In this document: piece after piece, positions 10,011 through 20,154 of the stretch
How the letters are laid out: each line of letters starts with the position of its first letter
Position numbering within the stretch: position 1 is the first letter of the stretch
Assembly: GCF_000143535.2 (NCBI RefSeq)
Contig: NC_037310.1
Coordinates: forward strand, 3,906,001 to 3,970,000
Reading direction: 5' to 3'
Length of the DNA stretch: 64,000 nt
DNA from: Botrytis cinerea B05.10
Lineage: Eukaryota; Ascomycota; Leotiomycetes; Helotiales; Sclerotiniaceae
The notes under the pieces: model-generated
The model's database searches: none
What the model was told of the DNA's origin: nothing
What the model saw: the letters and a program-made list of their open reading frames with translations, nothing else
Program-made: the position numbers and the translations under genes

Positions 10011-11138
10011 ATGACTTCCAATACCACGATGGGTGAGAATATCGTTCAGGAGGACTATATGTTTAGTCGTGGATTTCGAGACTCGGCACGGTATCTATGT
10101 CCCAGATCTAATCCGAGGTTGTTGCAAACTTTTGACTAAGTTGAATAGACTCCATATTCAACATCTGTTGTGGAACATACGCTTGGGATGGCTGCTCCAT
10201 CCTTCAATTCCCTTCCCGAAGACTTCCCAAAAAGAAGATGCATTCTCCGTCGCCGATATAGGAATTGGTAGTGCGTAAGTGTTTCGTCAATAAGTCAATT
10301 GAATACCAACAATTAACTGAACTTTTATCAATGCAGAGATTGGCTGCTAGAATTGTCACAGAAAGTCTCGCAGAATGTGCGACTTCATGGTTTCGACATA
10401 TCCAAAGAACTTTTCCCAGCAAAAGAATACCTTCCTTCAAACATGAACCTTGAGATTCTCGATGCTTTCGGACCGTTGCCCGAACATCTCAAGGGAAAAT
10501 TCGATATTGTTCACATCAGGGCTTTCACAATTGTTGTGAAAGGGGGCCATCCTGGAATTTTGCTAGAAAATCTCATTGCTATGCTGAGTAATTACATCAT
10601 ATCATTTTTCCACATCGCGGGTGAGAATATTGAGAGCTAATCTATGGATGAAACTTCAGAGCCAGGAGGATATCTCCAGTGGGATGAGATGGATTCTGCA
10701 TCTTTCAGTGCCCATTCCCCAAACGAACGTACACCCAAAGTGAATATGGAACTAGTCATAGACATATTTCAAGAAATGTGCAAGAAGAGTGACCTAGCTT
10801 TTGAGTAAGTTGTTGATTCTACAAATCCCGGCAGAAAATGGCTAACCAAGCCCCTCTTGATTGCCAGATGGATCTCCAACTTGGCAGAGATATGTGAACA
10901 ACAAGGCCTGAAAGTCGTCGACAGCATCCGTCTTCCGTGTAATGATATAATGAGACAAATGACGACGGATAATTATTTGATGGGCCTTGAGGATTTGGGA
11001 TATGTTGTATCGGAGAGAGCGCTTGGGGAAAGAACAGCGTATAGAGAGGCGTTCAACAAAGCGGTGTTGGAGACAAGAGAAGGGGTCAGTATTTCTATGG
11101 ATATGGTTGTTGTTGTGTGTCAATTGGAGAAGAAGTGA
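10011..11138 (+). CDS. LaeA-like class I SAM-dependent methyltransferase (290 aa, five exons)
   Basis: Exons 10011-10090, 10149-10274, 10337-10587, 10660-10804, 10868-11138; all joins are in phase with GTATCT/GTAAGT/GTAATT/GTAAGT donors and AG acceptors. The N-terminal helix block QHLLWNIRLGWLLHPSIPF precedes motif I, VADIGIGSADWLLEL (residues 61-75). The second motif is LHGFDIS, then FDIVHIRAF (motif IV) and MLKPGGYLQWDEMD (motif V/VI). This is the common fungal UMTA/LaeA-like family that uses SAM; members act in secondary metabolism or as regulators, and substrates are usually unknown. Motif I reads G-I-G-S-A where relatives usually have G-T-G-T-G, a mild deviation in the SAM loop. The gene ends 130 bp from the convergent pectin methylesterase. 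No other biosynthetic genes adjoin it. Confidence 0.85.
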
Positions 11139-11268
11139 TTGCGAAGAAACGAGGTTCTAAATGTCTTATGATAATGAGCTGCAAGATCGGATAAGTTATC
11201 CGATCAAATGCGGAGAAAGCTTCACTTGACTACGATTAATCCAACCATTTTATTTTCAAGATTCCAAC

Positions 11269-12659
11269 TTAATATGAAGAATCAATCCAAGAAGCCCAAT
11301 TATTTCCCCACAATGTGGTCTTACTGACAGTTCCGGTGGCAGCCGTTTCCTAGATCAACAGTAAGTACGTTTCTTCTGATCCGCTTACATGTCCATTTTA
11401 CTCACATAAATCCTCGCAGATGTGCTTGAGCCAGCTCCGGTATTGGCATATTCCATAAATATTCTAACTCATGTCAACACTTTTCATTGAATAAAGCCAT
11501 GGGGTGAAACATACGGTGTAGCATCAGCGGCAAGTGTAGTCCACCCCGCTGCGTTCACCACGTCTGTCAATACAGAGTTCTGGAATATTACACGAGCAAG
11601 AGCTCGCCATGGTCTTCCGAGGTAGACCTTTCCTGTCAGACTATATCCGGCTGCTTGAGTAATCTACAAAAGTTTAGATATTTGTTCGAGAAATGGGATG
11701 AATATCCTACGGTGCTGCTGTCAATAATATACCAAGCAGAATCAGTAGCAAGTGTCCTTGAGTTTGCGGTGATTGCACCTCCTCCGTTCGAAGCAATTGT
11801 ACCTGGAAAGCGGTTAGAACATTTTGCTGGCATCAATTTGGTCGTTGCATTGTCCGGGATAGCAACATACATTCACCGAACCAAGCAGCAGCATTCCCAA
11901 ATATATAGTCCACAGCCCCTTTCATGGTTAGTAATTGCCATTTTTATTCTTCGAGTTGTTCAAAATTTACCTTCAATATAACAATTCGAGTAATATTGCT
12001 TGCCGGATTTGGCATAAAGAGTATCTTGGTAGCCAGTGAATGAGCATCCATAGTATCCTTGCTGGTCCCCACTGGCGGTCACAGCAACGGCCTAGAAAGG
12101 GCCATGTCAGTCAGTCAACTTCTCCCTGCTACAAGATGTAGCTTGAAGAAAAAAACAAACCTGAACTCCGGCTCCATAGGTATTTGCAAAGTTGACATTA
12201 TAAGCCTTGAAATTGGCGCTTGTGATCTTTGCTGTAGAGCTAGCATCGAGGCCAATACTGGTAGAATTAATGCCATGCGTAATTGTTACTGTGTTGCTTT
12301 TGTATGTTCCAGTGCTGTCGCAAGTCAATTGCCTGCCTCCCAAAATTAGAAGTGAGTATTTACTTTGTAGTGTATCCATAGACGGTGAGATTTCCTGCAT
12401 AACTAATAGTTACTTGCTCGTTGTATGTTCCGCTATATATAAAAATGCATGCAACGGCAGTTGACGACCCAAGGGCAGTCAAAGCAGCCCCAACTGTGCT
12501 ATATTCGCCGGAGAGAGTACCGCTCCCTCTCACTGTCAGGCACCCAGAGGGTGGACTAGTTCGGCCAGCTCTTTTTTGCAGTAGAGGTGTTGCATCTATG
12601 AAACCAACAAATAAGAGAATGGCAAGTAAGAAACTCGGGATATATTTGAAAGTTGCCAT
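11269..12659 (-). CDS. Pectin methylesterase, CE8 (332 aa, eight exons)
   Basis: Exons: 12659-12364, 12314-12161, 12091-11971, 11918-11871, 11802-11711, 11663-11515, 11463-11406, 11349-11269; total 999 nt, all phases agree. A signal peptide (MATFKYIPSFLLAILLFVGF) is followed by the PME fold. Catalytic elements are all present: the QQG triad at 160-162, GYQD with Asp173, GAVDYIFG with Asp194, and LGRPW with Arg254. The C-terminus WASWIDSSY is typical. The enzyme removes methyl esters from homogalacturonan in the extracellular space, preparing pectin for hydrolases and lyases. It is divergently transcribed from a GH28 gene across 820 bp with a TATA-like element at 12743-12750 on its strand, suggesting co-induction on pectin. 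Length is normal for fungal PMEs. Confidence 0.93.
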
Positions 12660-13479
12660 GGTTCTAAAGATAGACTTCAACAGCACACAGCGAATTTGGT
12701 TGATGACAAGTCAGTAGCGTATCCTAGACGCAAGAGTACCAGTATTTATACATGGTTTCGTTGTTCTAGATTTAGCCAAGGAATGAAGTTTGTTCAACAT
12801 CTCACCCGCTCCAATTGAGATTTCAAACCTACCCCTCTGATTGCCTCGGTCAAAATACTGTACATCCCTTCGTGCTCGCAGGAAATGGTACGGAAATATC
12901 ACAATTAAGCTTATTTTGCGGGGTATCACTCCCCATTTTTCCGTTTGCATTGGCAACGGAACATTTTGAAAATCCACGCGTCGGTACTTCAATTTAATCC
13001 CCAGGCTAAAAATATGCCACTTTCGGTATATTAAAGGGGCGACGATGACGACGCACATGCCACATGACGGTCCTGTATTCAGGCTCAATCCACGACCCTA
13101 CGATTTAGGCAAAGCTATCGCAGATCGTACAGAGGTTAAAAGCATTGTTAATCTCCGTATAGTAGGAACTCAATGGAAGGGTATGAAACAGATGGTTTTG
13201 AGCGCCTCGAAACAAACATCTGGGGCTGATCCTGTCCTTAACTTGTAACATGAATACGATATCCATACGTGGAAATACTCCAGAAATGGACAAATCCTTG
13301 AATGTTCCCTCCTCTTTCTTCGAGGGGGTAGTTTTGTAATCATGAAGTAGTCGATCCACAGAGGTCAATTCATTTAAGTGAACGAAAGTAGCCCGTTGAG
13401 CCATCCCAAGATAGCCAAGCCGTGGATATAAATTCGTGCTCTTTAAAATCATTCGATCTCTACCACTACATCTGCAACT
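12660..13479. promoter_or_regulatory. Shared divergent promoter, PME and GH28
   Basis: An 820-bp region between two pectin-acting genes. TATA-like elements point both ways: TATAAATA on the minus strand at 12750-12743 (84 bp before the PME start) and TATAAAT at 13427-13433 (47 bp before the GH28 start). A GCGGGG hexamer at 12918-12923 matches the CreA carbon-repressor consensus SYGGRG. Co-regulation is inferred, not shown. Confidence 0.55.
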
Positions 13480-14718
13480 ATGCATCACAAATTTAAAGTT
13501 TTAGCTTTAGCAACATCGCTCTTTTCATCCGCCTATGCATCACCAACTGCAGTGAAAAGCGAAGCAAACGGCGTCAGTCTTGCCAAACGCGCGACTTGCA
13601 CTCCCGCTTCTGCTGGAAATTCCGGGACCGATGACGTTCCAGCCATTGCTGCCGCCATTTCATCATGCGGAAGCGGTGGAGTCATTCAAATTCCGGCAGG
13701 CGTACAGTATGCAATAAATAGTGTTGTCGACTTCACAGGCTGTGCTGGGTGCACCATAAATATCGAAGGTACACTCAAAGTCTCAGACGATTTAGACTTT
13801 TGGGAAGGGAAGCGAGCCATATTTTATATGGATGGCATCAACACAGCAACTATCCAATCCGTCACCGGGACCGGAGTGATAGATGGAAATGGGCAAGCAG
13901 CATACGATTATTTCGCTATCAACTCTTCATATGCTCGCCCAACATTACATTATATAACCGGGGCATCTTCCCATATCACCATCAAGAACCTCAAAGTCAA
14001 GAATCCACCCAATGTTTTCTTTAGTGTTACAGGAGGTTCGAAAAATGTCGCATATTCTGACTTGACAATGACGGCAGCTTCAAAGTCGACAACGGCTCCA
14101 AAAAACACAGATGGATTCGATGTTGGTAGCTCGACATTTGTTACGTTGAAAAACATCAAAGTTTCAAATCAAGATGATTGCGTAGCTTTCAAGCCCGGAG
14201 CAAACTACACAACTGTGGATACCATTACTTGTACTGGATCACATGGACTCTCGGTCGGCTCCCTTGGAAACAAAGCAGGTACAACAGATTCAGTGACAAA
14301 TGTATACGTCACTGGAGCAACGATGGTCAATTCTACCAAAGCCGTTGGAATCAAATTGTACCCTGGAGGAAGCTCACACGGATCAGCCATCGTCAGGAAC
14401 GTAACCTTCAACGACGTTACAGTAAAGAACAGCGATTGGGCAGCTCAAATTCAAAGTTGCTACAACGAAGATGCAACTTATTGTGCTAGCACTCCCAGCA
14501 CAGCCTCCGTCACAGACGTATATTTCACAAATTTCAAAGGAACGACAAGCTCAAAATACTCTCCAGATGTTGCGAATCTGAACTGTCCAGGAGCTGGAAC
14601 ATGTGACATTCATTTCTCGTCTTGGTCGGTTGCTCCAACATCTGGTTCTGCAACTTTTCTGTGCTCAAATGTTGATACTTCAACGGGCCTTACCTGTACT
14701 TCTGGTGCGTCGGGATAA
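13480..14718 (+). CDS. GH28 pectinase, endo-xylogalacturonan hydrolase-like (412 aa)
   Basis: Intronless. A signal peptide (MHHKFKVLALATSLFSSAYA) is followed by a propeptide ending at a Lys-Arg site (LAKR, 34-37). GH28 beta-helix hallmarks: NTDGFD (209-214, catalytic Asp211), NQDDC (230-234, Asp232/Asp233) and GSHGLSVGS (253-261, His255). Where polygalacturonases have R-I-K this protein has GIKLYPGG (290-297): Lys292 is kept but the Arg is replaced. Together with the overall run of conserved text, this recalls xylogalacturonan hydrolases (XghA type) rather than endo-polygalacturonase. It is expected to cleave xylose-substituted galacturonan outside the cell. GH28 membership is sure; the subfamily is a judgement. 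Its divergent partner is the pectin methylesterase. Confidence 0.9.
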   Translation: MHHKFKVLALATSLFSSAYASPTAVKSEANGVSLAKRATCTPASAGNSGTDDVPAIAAAISSCGSGGVIQIPAGVQYAINSVVDFTGCAGCTINIEGTLKVSDDLDFWEGKRAIFYMDGINTATIQSVTGTGVIDGNGQAAYDYFAINSSYARPTLHYITGASSHITIKNLKVKNPPNVFFSVTGGSKNVAYSDLTMTAASKSTTAPKNTDGFDVGSSTFVTLKNIKVSNQDDCVAFKPGANYTTVDTITCTGSHGLSVGSLGNKAGTTDSVTNVYVTGATMVNSTKAVGIKLYPGGSSHGSAIVRNVTFNDVTVKNSDWAAQIQSCYNEDATYCASTPSTASVTDVYFTNFKGTTSSKYSPDVANLNCPGAGTCDIHFSSWSVAPTSGSATFLCSNVDTSTGLTCTSGASG

Positions 14719-16183
14719 ATGCTACTTTGTGGTTCTGAAATTTGGCAATTCGCTGTACATATATTGATAGGAATTCATGTCATGAATTATTTTTTTGCTG
14801 CTAAATGTTTCTTCCAAGTACTGATCTCAGGTAAAGGAAATCATTTCTTGGAAACCATACTTAGCCTATGTATATACTATCTTCATCCTGCACCTAAGAT
14901 TGAACTTGAGTGGACCACGTCGCGAGAACTGTAATTAATGGATGAAATATCAATACTGCTTTGCTGTAAAAGATTGAAAGCGTTGAACTTTAAAACCAGA
15001 GAGGTCCAGGCTGAAGCAGGTTAGGTCACACCAGCCGTCTAATGCGTAACATTGAACCATCCTGACTATAAGCCACAACCATGCCCATATCCGAACTCAC
15101 ACGGCAGCATTTCCATTACCCAACTCTATGCATCGTGAAAACACATGATTCCATGTGCCCGAGATAAGCCTGCGACCTCATATGATACAGCCTCGGCGGA
15201 CACCAATTGGAAACGCAATCCCATCCCCCAGGTAGCTCCTCCAGATATCACAGAAACTTGCACTCATCGAACTCATGACTATCTGGCCTATCTCTCGGTA
15301 CTTGTGTCAATATTTCTGCCCACGTGTTCATCTACACTATCGATTCTTGTTGGTATTGCAATTTTTGCCCTTGCTACTTCCTTCTACATGCCTCATTTCC
15401 CAAGACAAGGCTCAAATTTTGTGGCAGAATAAGAATTTTTAGGAGTAACATACAAACTCGATGAAATCACATTGAGAACGAAGTTCGCCATAGTCCTTTG
15501 AGGTAGGCGATGGTATAGATTGGCTGTCAAAGGCGAGGCTTTCTTGAAAGATGGTCAAGAGAGACAAGAAAATCTAGACCGCTTTCATTAATTTCTCATT
15601 TTTAATGTCACGTCTGGTCATTGATACCAACCGGCCTTATATGTTGTATCGTAAATGTTCCCTGGTCCAGAGTTATTTTATCGGCCCCGAGGTCATCTTA
15701 GGTTCTCATGCCACTCGTGATACTTCTCTGCAGCTTCATCGAGCTGCAGTAGAATTATGAATTTGATGATTCTTTGGGGACGGATTTCCGGTACTTAGTA
15801 ACAGAGCCGATCGTCTGCTTGACAAAATCTCGAAATTCCAGAATTGTTCTGATTTGCGACTTGTTCGTGCTGATTCTGATGTTGATCGGCTCGTTCTAGT
15901 GAAAAATGGATGACTCTGAAACAATTACGGCAATGGTGACAAACTTCTGAATATCATTCTGTGTGATAAGCAAAAACATAGTTTTAAATTCATGAAACTG
16001 TTGTAAACCTCTGTTGATATCACTTTTTCGCGGCACAATGAAACTGGAATCGCAATGGCAATCTGCTCGAGGTAAGCAGGCATTATTTTGACTTAAATGA
16101 TATATTCAGTTGACATCCCTAAGTCTCATTACTACTACAAAATTAATACGAGTCTTGGAAGCTACAAAATGACCATGAACAAC
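14719..16183. other. Convergent intergenic region
   Basis: About 1.46 kb between convergent GH28 and glutaminyl cyclase genes. Short frames occur (for example 15145-15432) but none shows start context, splice partners or a recognisable domain. Confidence 0.5.
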
Positions 16184-17380
16184 TCACAGTTCAGTCTTTC
16201 TATCAGAAGTAGTGTCTCTCTTTGCCTTCTTCGCTTCCGCTTGTGCCTTCGGTGGGAAATGCCCCTCTAGATCCATCCATTCAGCAACGAACGCCGTCAA
16301 CATTTTAGCCCAATCCTCTACTGTAGGCATGTCTAAATGCTCCCCGTCATCCTCAATACGATGCCAAACACTCGGGAATGGATTAGGTATCATGTGTAGA
16401 ATTTCCACACCACGGGCCATGAAAGGTAAATGATCATCTTGTACACCACCGAAACCAGAAAAGGTAGTCTGACTGGAATCGGGAAGGAAATGTTGTTGGA
16501 CTTTTGTTTGAGCTATCCCAAGCCATCGTAAACGATTTTCGATGGTAGCAAGACTTTTGTATGCCCAATGGGTAGTTTCGAAATATGAAGGGATGCTTGG
16601 ATTTTCGTGCCCAAGAAGATCAAGAAGAAGGAACAAGCTAATCGAGTCCAATGGATTTTTGTAATTCGACATAGCTGCATGAGCCGTCCCTTCCCATGTT
16701 TCTGCCAATGCCCTGAATGGGTTAGATTAGGATTTCTACAGATTGGGACAAATCTCTCACCTTGCACCATAAAGAGAATCGTCATTAGTCCAGCTCAGGA
16801 ATGCTTCTTCGCCGTCGAGGAACAGTATTTGAACACCCTTTTCTTCCTCCAAACCAATATCACCTGCCGTTTTCATCGCCTCCCATTTATTCGTTAATGC
16901 CTGATCCACGCTTCTGGCTGCATGCATAATCATCGCACATGGAGCTGCGCTGTCAGTTGCGCCGATAAATCCCGTAGGGGTGAGTTTGCTATCGTAGTGT
17001 GCCACCAAGGCCAATCTTCCAACATCTCCAGATTTCGTCCAAGGAGGATCGCGAGTTATAATAATATTGACAAATGGTACTTGTTTGTCGCCGGTGACAG
17101 GAGTCTTCGAAGTCGAGTTTTGGAATTCAATTGTCCATTCCGGAAGATGCGTTGTAAAATAATCAACGAAGTGCCTTTGAACAGTTTGAATTCCCGGAGT
17201 TCCTGGGACTCTAGGGATCAGAATCGGTGAAAGAATGGCTCCGTTATGTATATCAAAATCTGCGCCAGCAGATGGGAGGCTATGAAATGTCTCATCGGAT
17301 AAAGGAGTGTATGCCGTGACGTTGATATTCAAGATGCTGCAAATCAAGAAAGCGACTGTTGTGATGTATTGCGATATCAT
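16184..17380 (-). CDS. Secreted glutaminyl-peptide cyclotransferase, M28 fold (382 aa)
   Basis: Exons 17380-16761 and 16712-16184; the 48-nt intron (GTGAGA...TTCAG) joins in phase as YGARALAETWEG. The N-terminus (MISQYITTVAFLICSILNINVTA) is a signal peptide. Zinc and catalytic motifs of the QC/M28 family are present: VAHYDSK (126-132), GATDSAAPCAM (140-150), LFLDGEEAF (186-194), DDHLPF, and WHRIEDDGEHLD near the C-terminus. The enzyme turns N-terminal Gln or Glu of peptides into pyroglutamate, protecting secreted proteins from aminopeptidases. It acts in the secretory route or outside the cell. Substrates in this fungus are unknown; abundant secreted enzymes nearby could be clients, which is speculation. 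Confidence 0.88.
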
Positions 17381-17775
17381 TGTGCCGAGTAAGAAGGCGA
17401 GCGCCTTTTGTCTTTATCTGCAATATCTCCGCAATATCATACTTTCCCAAACGTTGTGTGAGCAAACTCGATTCGTTCCAAAGTCTAACGGTAATCTGTT
17501 ACGTTGTTTCGGTTGATATACCGAGATAAGTGTCCGCGGCTAAATGTCGCGGCCCGTGGCGTCAAACGCGCTTGGCCATTGTATCAAATTTATTTCTATG
17601 CTGTATCCAGTCAAAGAATATTTGAAATATTACACAGCTGCCAGATTTTAGGGTCTGATTTGACATTGGATCAGCCATTCGGCTACAAACTGAATAATGA
17701 TTGATTGATAATTCGTTCCAAAAACCTTTTTCTTGAAGCCACTTTTTTCTCTCGACGTACCCGTGATCAGAAGCA
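17381..17775. promoter_or_regulatory. Bidirectional promoter, glutaminyl cyclase and TMEM70-like
   Basis: A 395-bp divergent spacer. It holds a GC-rich patch around 17530-17575 (CCGCGG, GTCGCGGCCCGTGG) standing out from AT-rich surroundings, a plausible site for shared promoter elements. Confidence 0.45.
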
Positions 17776-18655
17776 ATGATGATGTTGCTCGCACGATTAA
17801 CGGCGCCGAGGGGGCTGGCTAGCCAGAGATCCCTATCATGTCTTCGAATAGGTAGTTTCAGATACGCTAGTCAAATTGTGAAAAATAAAACACCGCGAAC
17901 AGCAACCCCACGACCTGTACCAACACCACAATATGCAAGCAAAAGGCCCGGTCAGTACATCTGCCCCCTTGTACCATTCAAACTAACTGTAAATAGCATA
18001 CCCCGAACGTCTGCTTATCTATCATTCTGGGACTGGAAGAACAGTGTTCCTTGGCTGCTTGAAAGTTACAACTATCTTCATTTTTGTATTTTTTACTCTA
18101 GTTGTAGCGCCAGCACATTACTATGCGGAGGATGAACCTGAATGGGTGGCACCTGCTGGTAAGTGTTAAGATTTCGAAATCTGCAGAACTCTGATCCAGC
18201 AACAATATCAATAAGCACCAAATCCTTCTTTCTATCAAACACTAATATAAGTCGAAGTTCTACTATCTGGAGCTGTTCCAGTAGTGTTCGTGGCATACAT
18301 TACATCACCATTTGTCAATTACATCCATCTCAAATTGCCCAATTTTGCTCGCAACTCACGAGATCTATTGATGAGATACTCAAAGAACCCACCAAAAGAT
18401 GCACAGATCGATATCACTACGATGAACTTTGTAGGAAAACCAAGAGTGACTAGACTCGACATTTCCGAATTGCAAGCTGTAAAGCAAAGATTTGGAGTTG
18501 TGAATTTTTCTCGAGATACGAAAAAGATTAACGCCACGAGAAAATGGTGGATGCCAAAGGCTGTACGAGTATTTGGGGTTCATGGTGGAGCAGGAAGAGT
18601 CAGGGAAGGGGAAGCCTGGGAAAACATTGCCAAGAAAATACGAAAGGTCTCTTGA
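17776..18655 (+). CDS. TMEM70-like mitochondrial membrane protein (246 aa, three exons)
   Basis: Exons 17776-17950, 17997-18158, 18252-18655, all in phase. The N-terminus is rich in Arg, Ser and Ala without acids (LLARLTAPRGLASQRSLSC), as in a mitochondrial presequence. Two hydrophobic helices form a hairpin: KVTTIFIFVFFTLVVAP and VLLSGAVPVVFVAYITSP. After it comes a beta-rich tail with IDITTMNFVGKPRVTRLDISEL, the arrangement of the TMEM70 family, whose human member helps assemble ATP synthase (and complex I) in the inner membrane. The fungal function is inferred from that resemblance. The C-terminal basic RKWWMPKAVRVFGVHGG region is conserved-looking. Donors are GTCAGT and GTAAGT; the second acceptor is AAG. 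The identity is fairly likely, not certain. Confidence 0.75.
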
Positions 18656-18864
18656 TATTAGTAAAATCCTCAAACACCCCCAACGGGAAAGCATTTGCAA
18701 GTGTAAAGAGATGTTGTAAAAATTCAACGCTATTCTGCTCCAAACTGATCGCACTATCTAAACCTTTCAAGCGTAATCTCAACTATCAATTCAGTATCAC
18801 CTATGTAGCGCTCTATGAAGAGGAGCCAGAAGCGCACTGGACTTTCAACTAGCGCATCGCCCAA

Positions 18865-19764
18865 TTAACATCGTCTAGTCCATGGAACGATAACAACTTT
18901 TGGAATCTTAACTTCCGCAATCTTATTCTTAGTATCCATTTGTACTCCTAACTCAGCAAGTTGCTCATCGATAGCAGTATCATCATGAATTCGCCGATAA
19001 AAAGCAGTCATCGCATTTATACTTTTCTTTTCCATAGACTTAGTCCACGGCCTCCCTTTATGTCTGCTTCTACAATCTGCACAAAATTTTGCAACGTATT
19101 GTGATGGATGATGTAGCATAAGACGTATTTCCTCAAGTTGTGTGAAGACTTCCAGTGCAACACAGTATGGTGTTTGTAGAGATTCGCCGATCCTATCATA
19201 CCATTCCCAAGAGCGAACCTCCAAGACTTTTACATCTTTAAAGCAATCTCTATTCAGGAATCGATGGGCGATTAATGGAGTCATCCAATCAGAACGAGTA
19301 CAGCACATCATGTCGAACATGTCTGTGTACAAAAAGTCTCGTGATGGATCGAAACAAAGTGGTTTTACTTTGCCGTTGAAAGTGCCTTGTGTTTCTGACT
19401 TCATCCAAACGAGTCGATAGTGTCTGAGTGTCTCCTCTCGACTTTGATGATTGACATATAGAGTTGTAGGCAAAGGAGCTGTATGTTTGGCCCTACACTT
19501 ACATGAAGAGCAATGAGGTTTCTTTTGGCGACAAAACCGATTTGGTCGTACTTCGACTCTTCGTGGAGGAGGAAAAGCGAATTGCCATATTTTGATTTGC
19601 AACTCCTTGATCAGGGATGGAAAACAGTGGAATGTATCAAGCTTGTCGGTCTTTATAGGATCAAGGATCTGAGCTACGATTTTCCCCTCTGGGTCGGGGA
19701 GATGTAAAGATAAAATCGACAATTTTGACATAATTATATCATGGTTTCCTGGTGAGAATACCAT
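18865..19764 (-). CDS. 2EXR-domain protein (299 aa)
   Basis: One exon from ATG 19764; an alternative start is 19731. The segment FHCFPSLIKELQIKIWQFAFPPPRRVEVR (in two halves, residues 45-73) is the 2EXR signature, a domain multiplied in filamentous ascomycetes and of unknown function. An unusual cysteine cluster follows at about 83-92 (PHCSSCKCR). Later blocks TLYVNHQSREETLRHYR and CFDPSRDFLYTD are typical of the family. The remainder is helical and charged. No membrane segment or signal peptide is present. The upstream minus-strand frame at 19786-20154 is separated by a sequence that looks like an intron but does not join in phase, so I did not fuse it. Confidence 0.72.
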   Translation of the reverse strand: MVFSPGNHDIIMSKLSILSLHLPDPEGKIVAQILDPIKTDKLDTFHCFPSLIKELQIKIWQFAFPPPRRVEVRPNRFCRQKKPHCSSCKCRAKHTAPLPTTLYVNHQSREETLRHYRLVWMKSETQGTFNGKVKPLCFDPSRDFLYTDMFDMMCCTRSDWMTPLIAHRFLNRDCFKDVKVLEVRSWEWYDRIGESLQTPYCVALEVFTQLEEIRLMLHHPSQYVAKFCADCRSRHKGRPWTKSMEKKSINAMTAFYRRIHDDTAIDEQLAELGVQMDTKNKIAEVKIPKVVIVPWTRRC

Positions 19765-19785
19765 TTCTGCCAATAATTAATCAAG

Positions 19786-20154
19786 TTAGTGATAGTCATT
19801 GAAGCTCTGTACGCAGCTCTCAGGGGAGAAACTAACTCTGCGGGTAAGCCTATGAGCTCTTCTGTTGTGAACTTTTGCTGTGGCTTTGCTGTCAAAGAAG
19901 GTTGAGGTAATTTCTCTAATAAATAGGGAAGGTTTGTAACAATTATCTATCAACAAACAGCAGCTTGGTCCTGAAATTTTGCATTCACTTCCCAGAATCT
20001 GCTCATTCCGCTTGATTGTTGGTACAGTCCGATCGTTCGGAACGCTTGTGTGCTCCAGTGAGATTGCCTCAGAGGCGTTGATGGCTTTGCCGGTTTCAAG
20101 TTTTATCTTCTTCGAGGACACTGCCACCTCCTTTTTTCCTTGAGCACCCTTCAC
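19786..20154 (-). CDS. Unrecognised ORF next to 2EXR gene (122 aa)
   Basis: Reads MKGAQGKKEVAVSSKKIKLE..., polar and lysine-rich at the start. A nearby GTACAG...CACTAAC...GGCAG stretch (19812-19767) looks like a 46-nt intron leading into the 2EXR gene. However, the donor is in phase 0 and the acceptor would need phase 1, so the join fails. It may be an upstream exon with another donor, a separate small gene, or chance. Confidence 0.25.
   Translation of the reverse strand: MKGAQGKKEVAVSSKKIKLETGKAINASEAISLEHTSVPNDRTVPTIKRNEQILGSECKISGPSCCLLIDNCYKPSLFIREITSTFFDSKATAKVHNRRAHRLTRRVSFSPESCVQSFNDYH

Noticed and set aside
10805..10867. Frameshift at the fourth methyltransferase intron
   Set aside because: Recounting the bases showed a normal GTAAGT donor with phase 2 and an in-frame join to WISNLAEI.
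15145..15432. Plus-strand frame with a hydrophobic segment
   Set aside because: Poor start context, no family features; likely chance in intergenic DNA.
19767..19813. Intron joining the 19786-20154 frame to the 2EXR gene
   Set aside because: Branch and acceptor look good but the donor is phase 0 and the acceptor needs phase 1; the join would shift frame.
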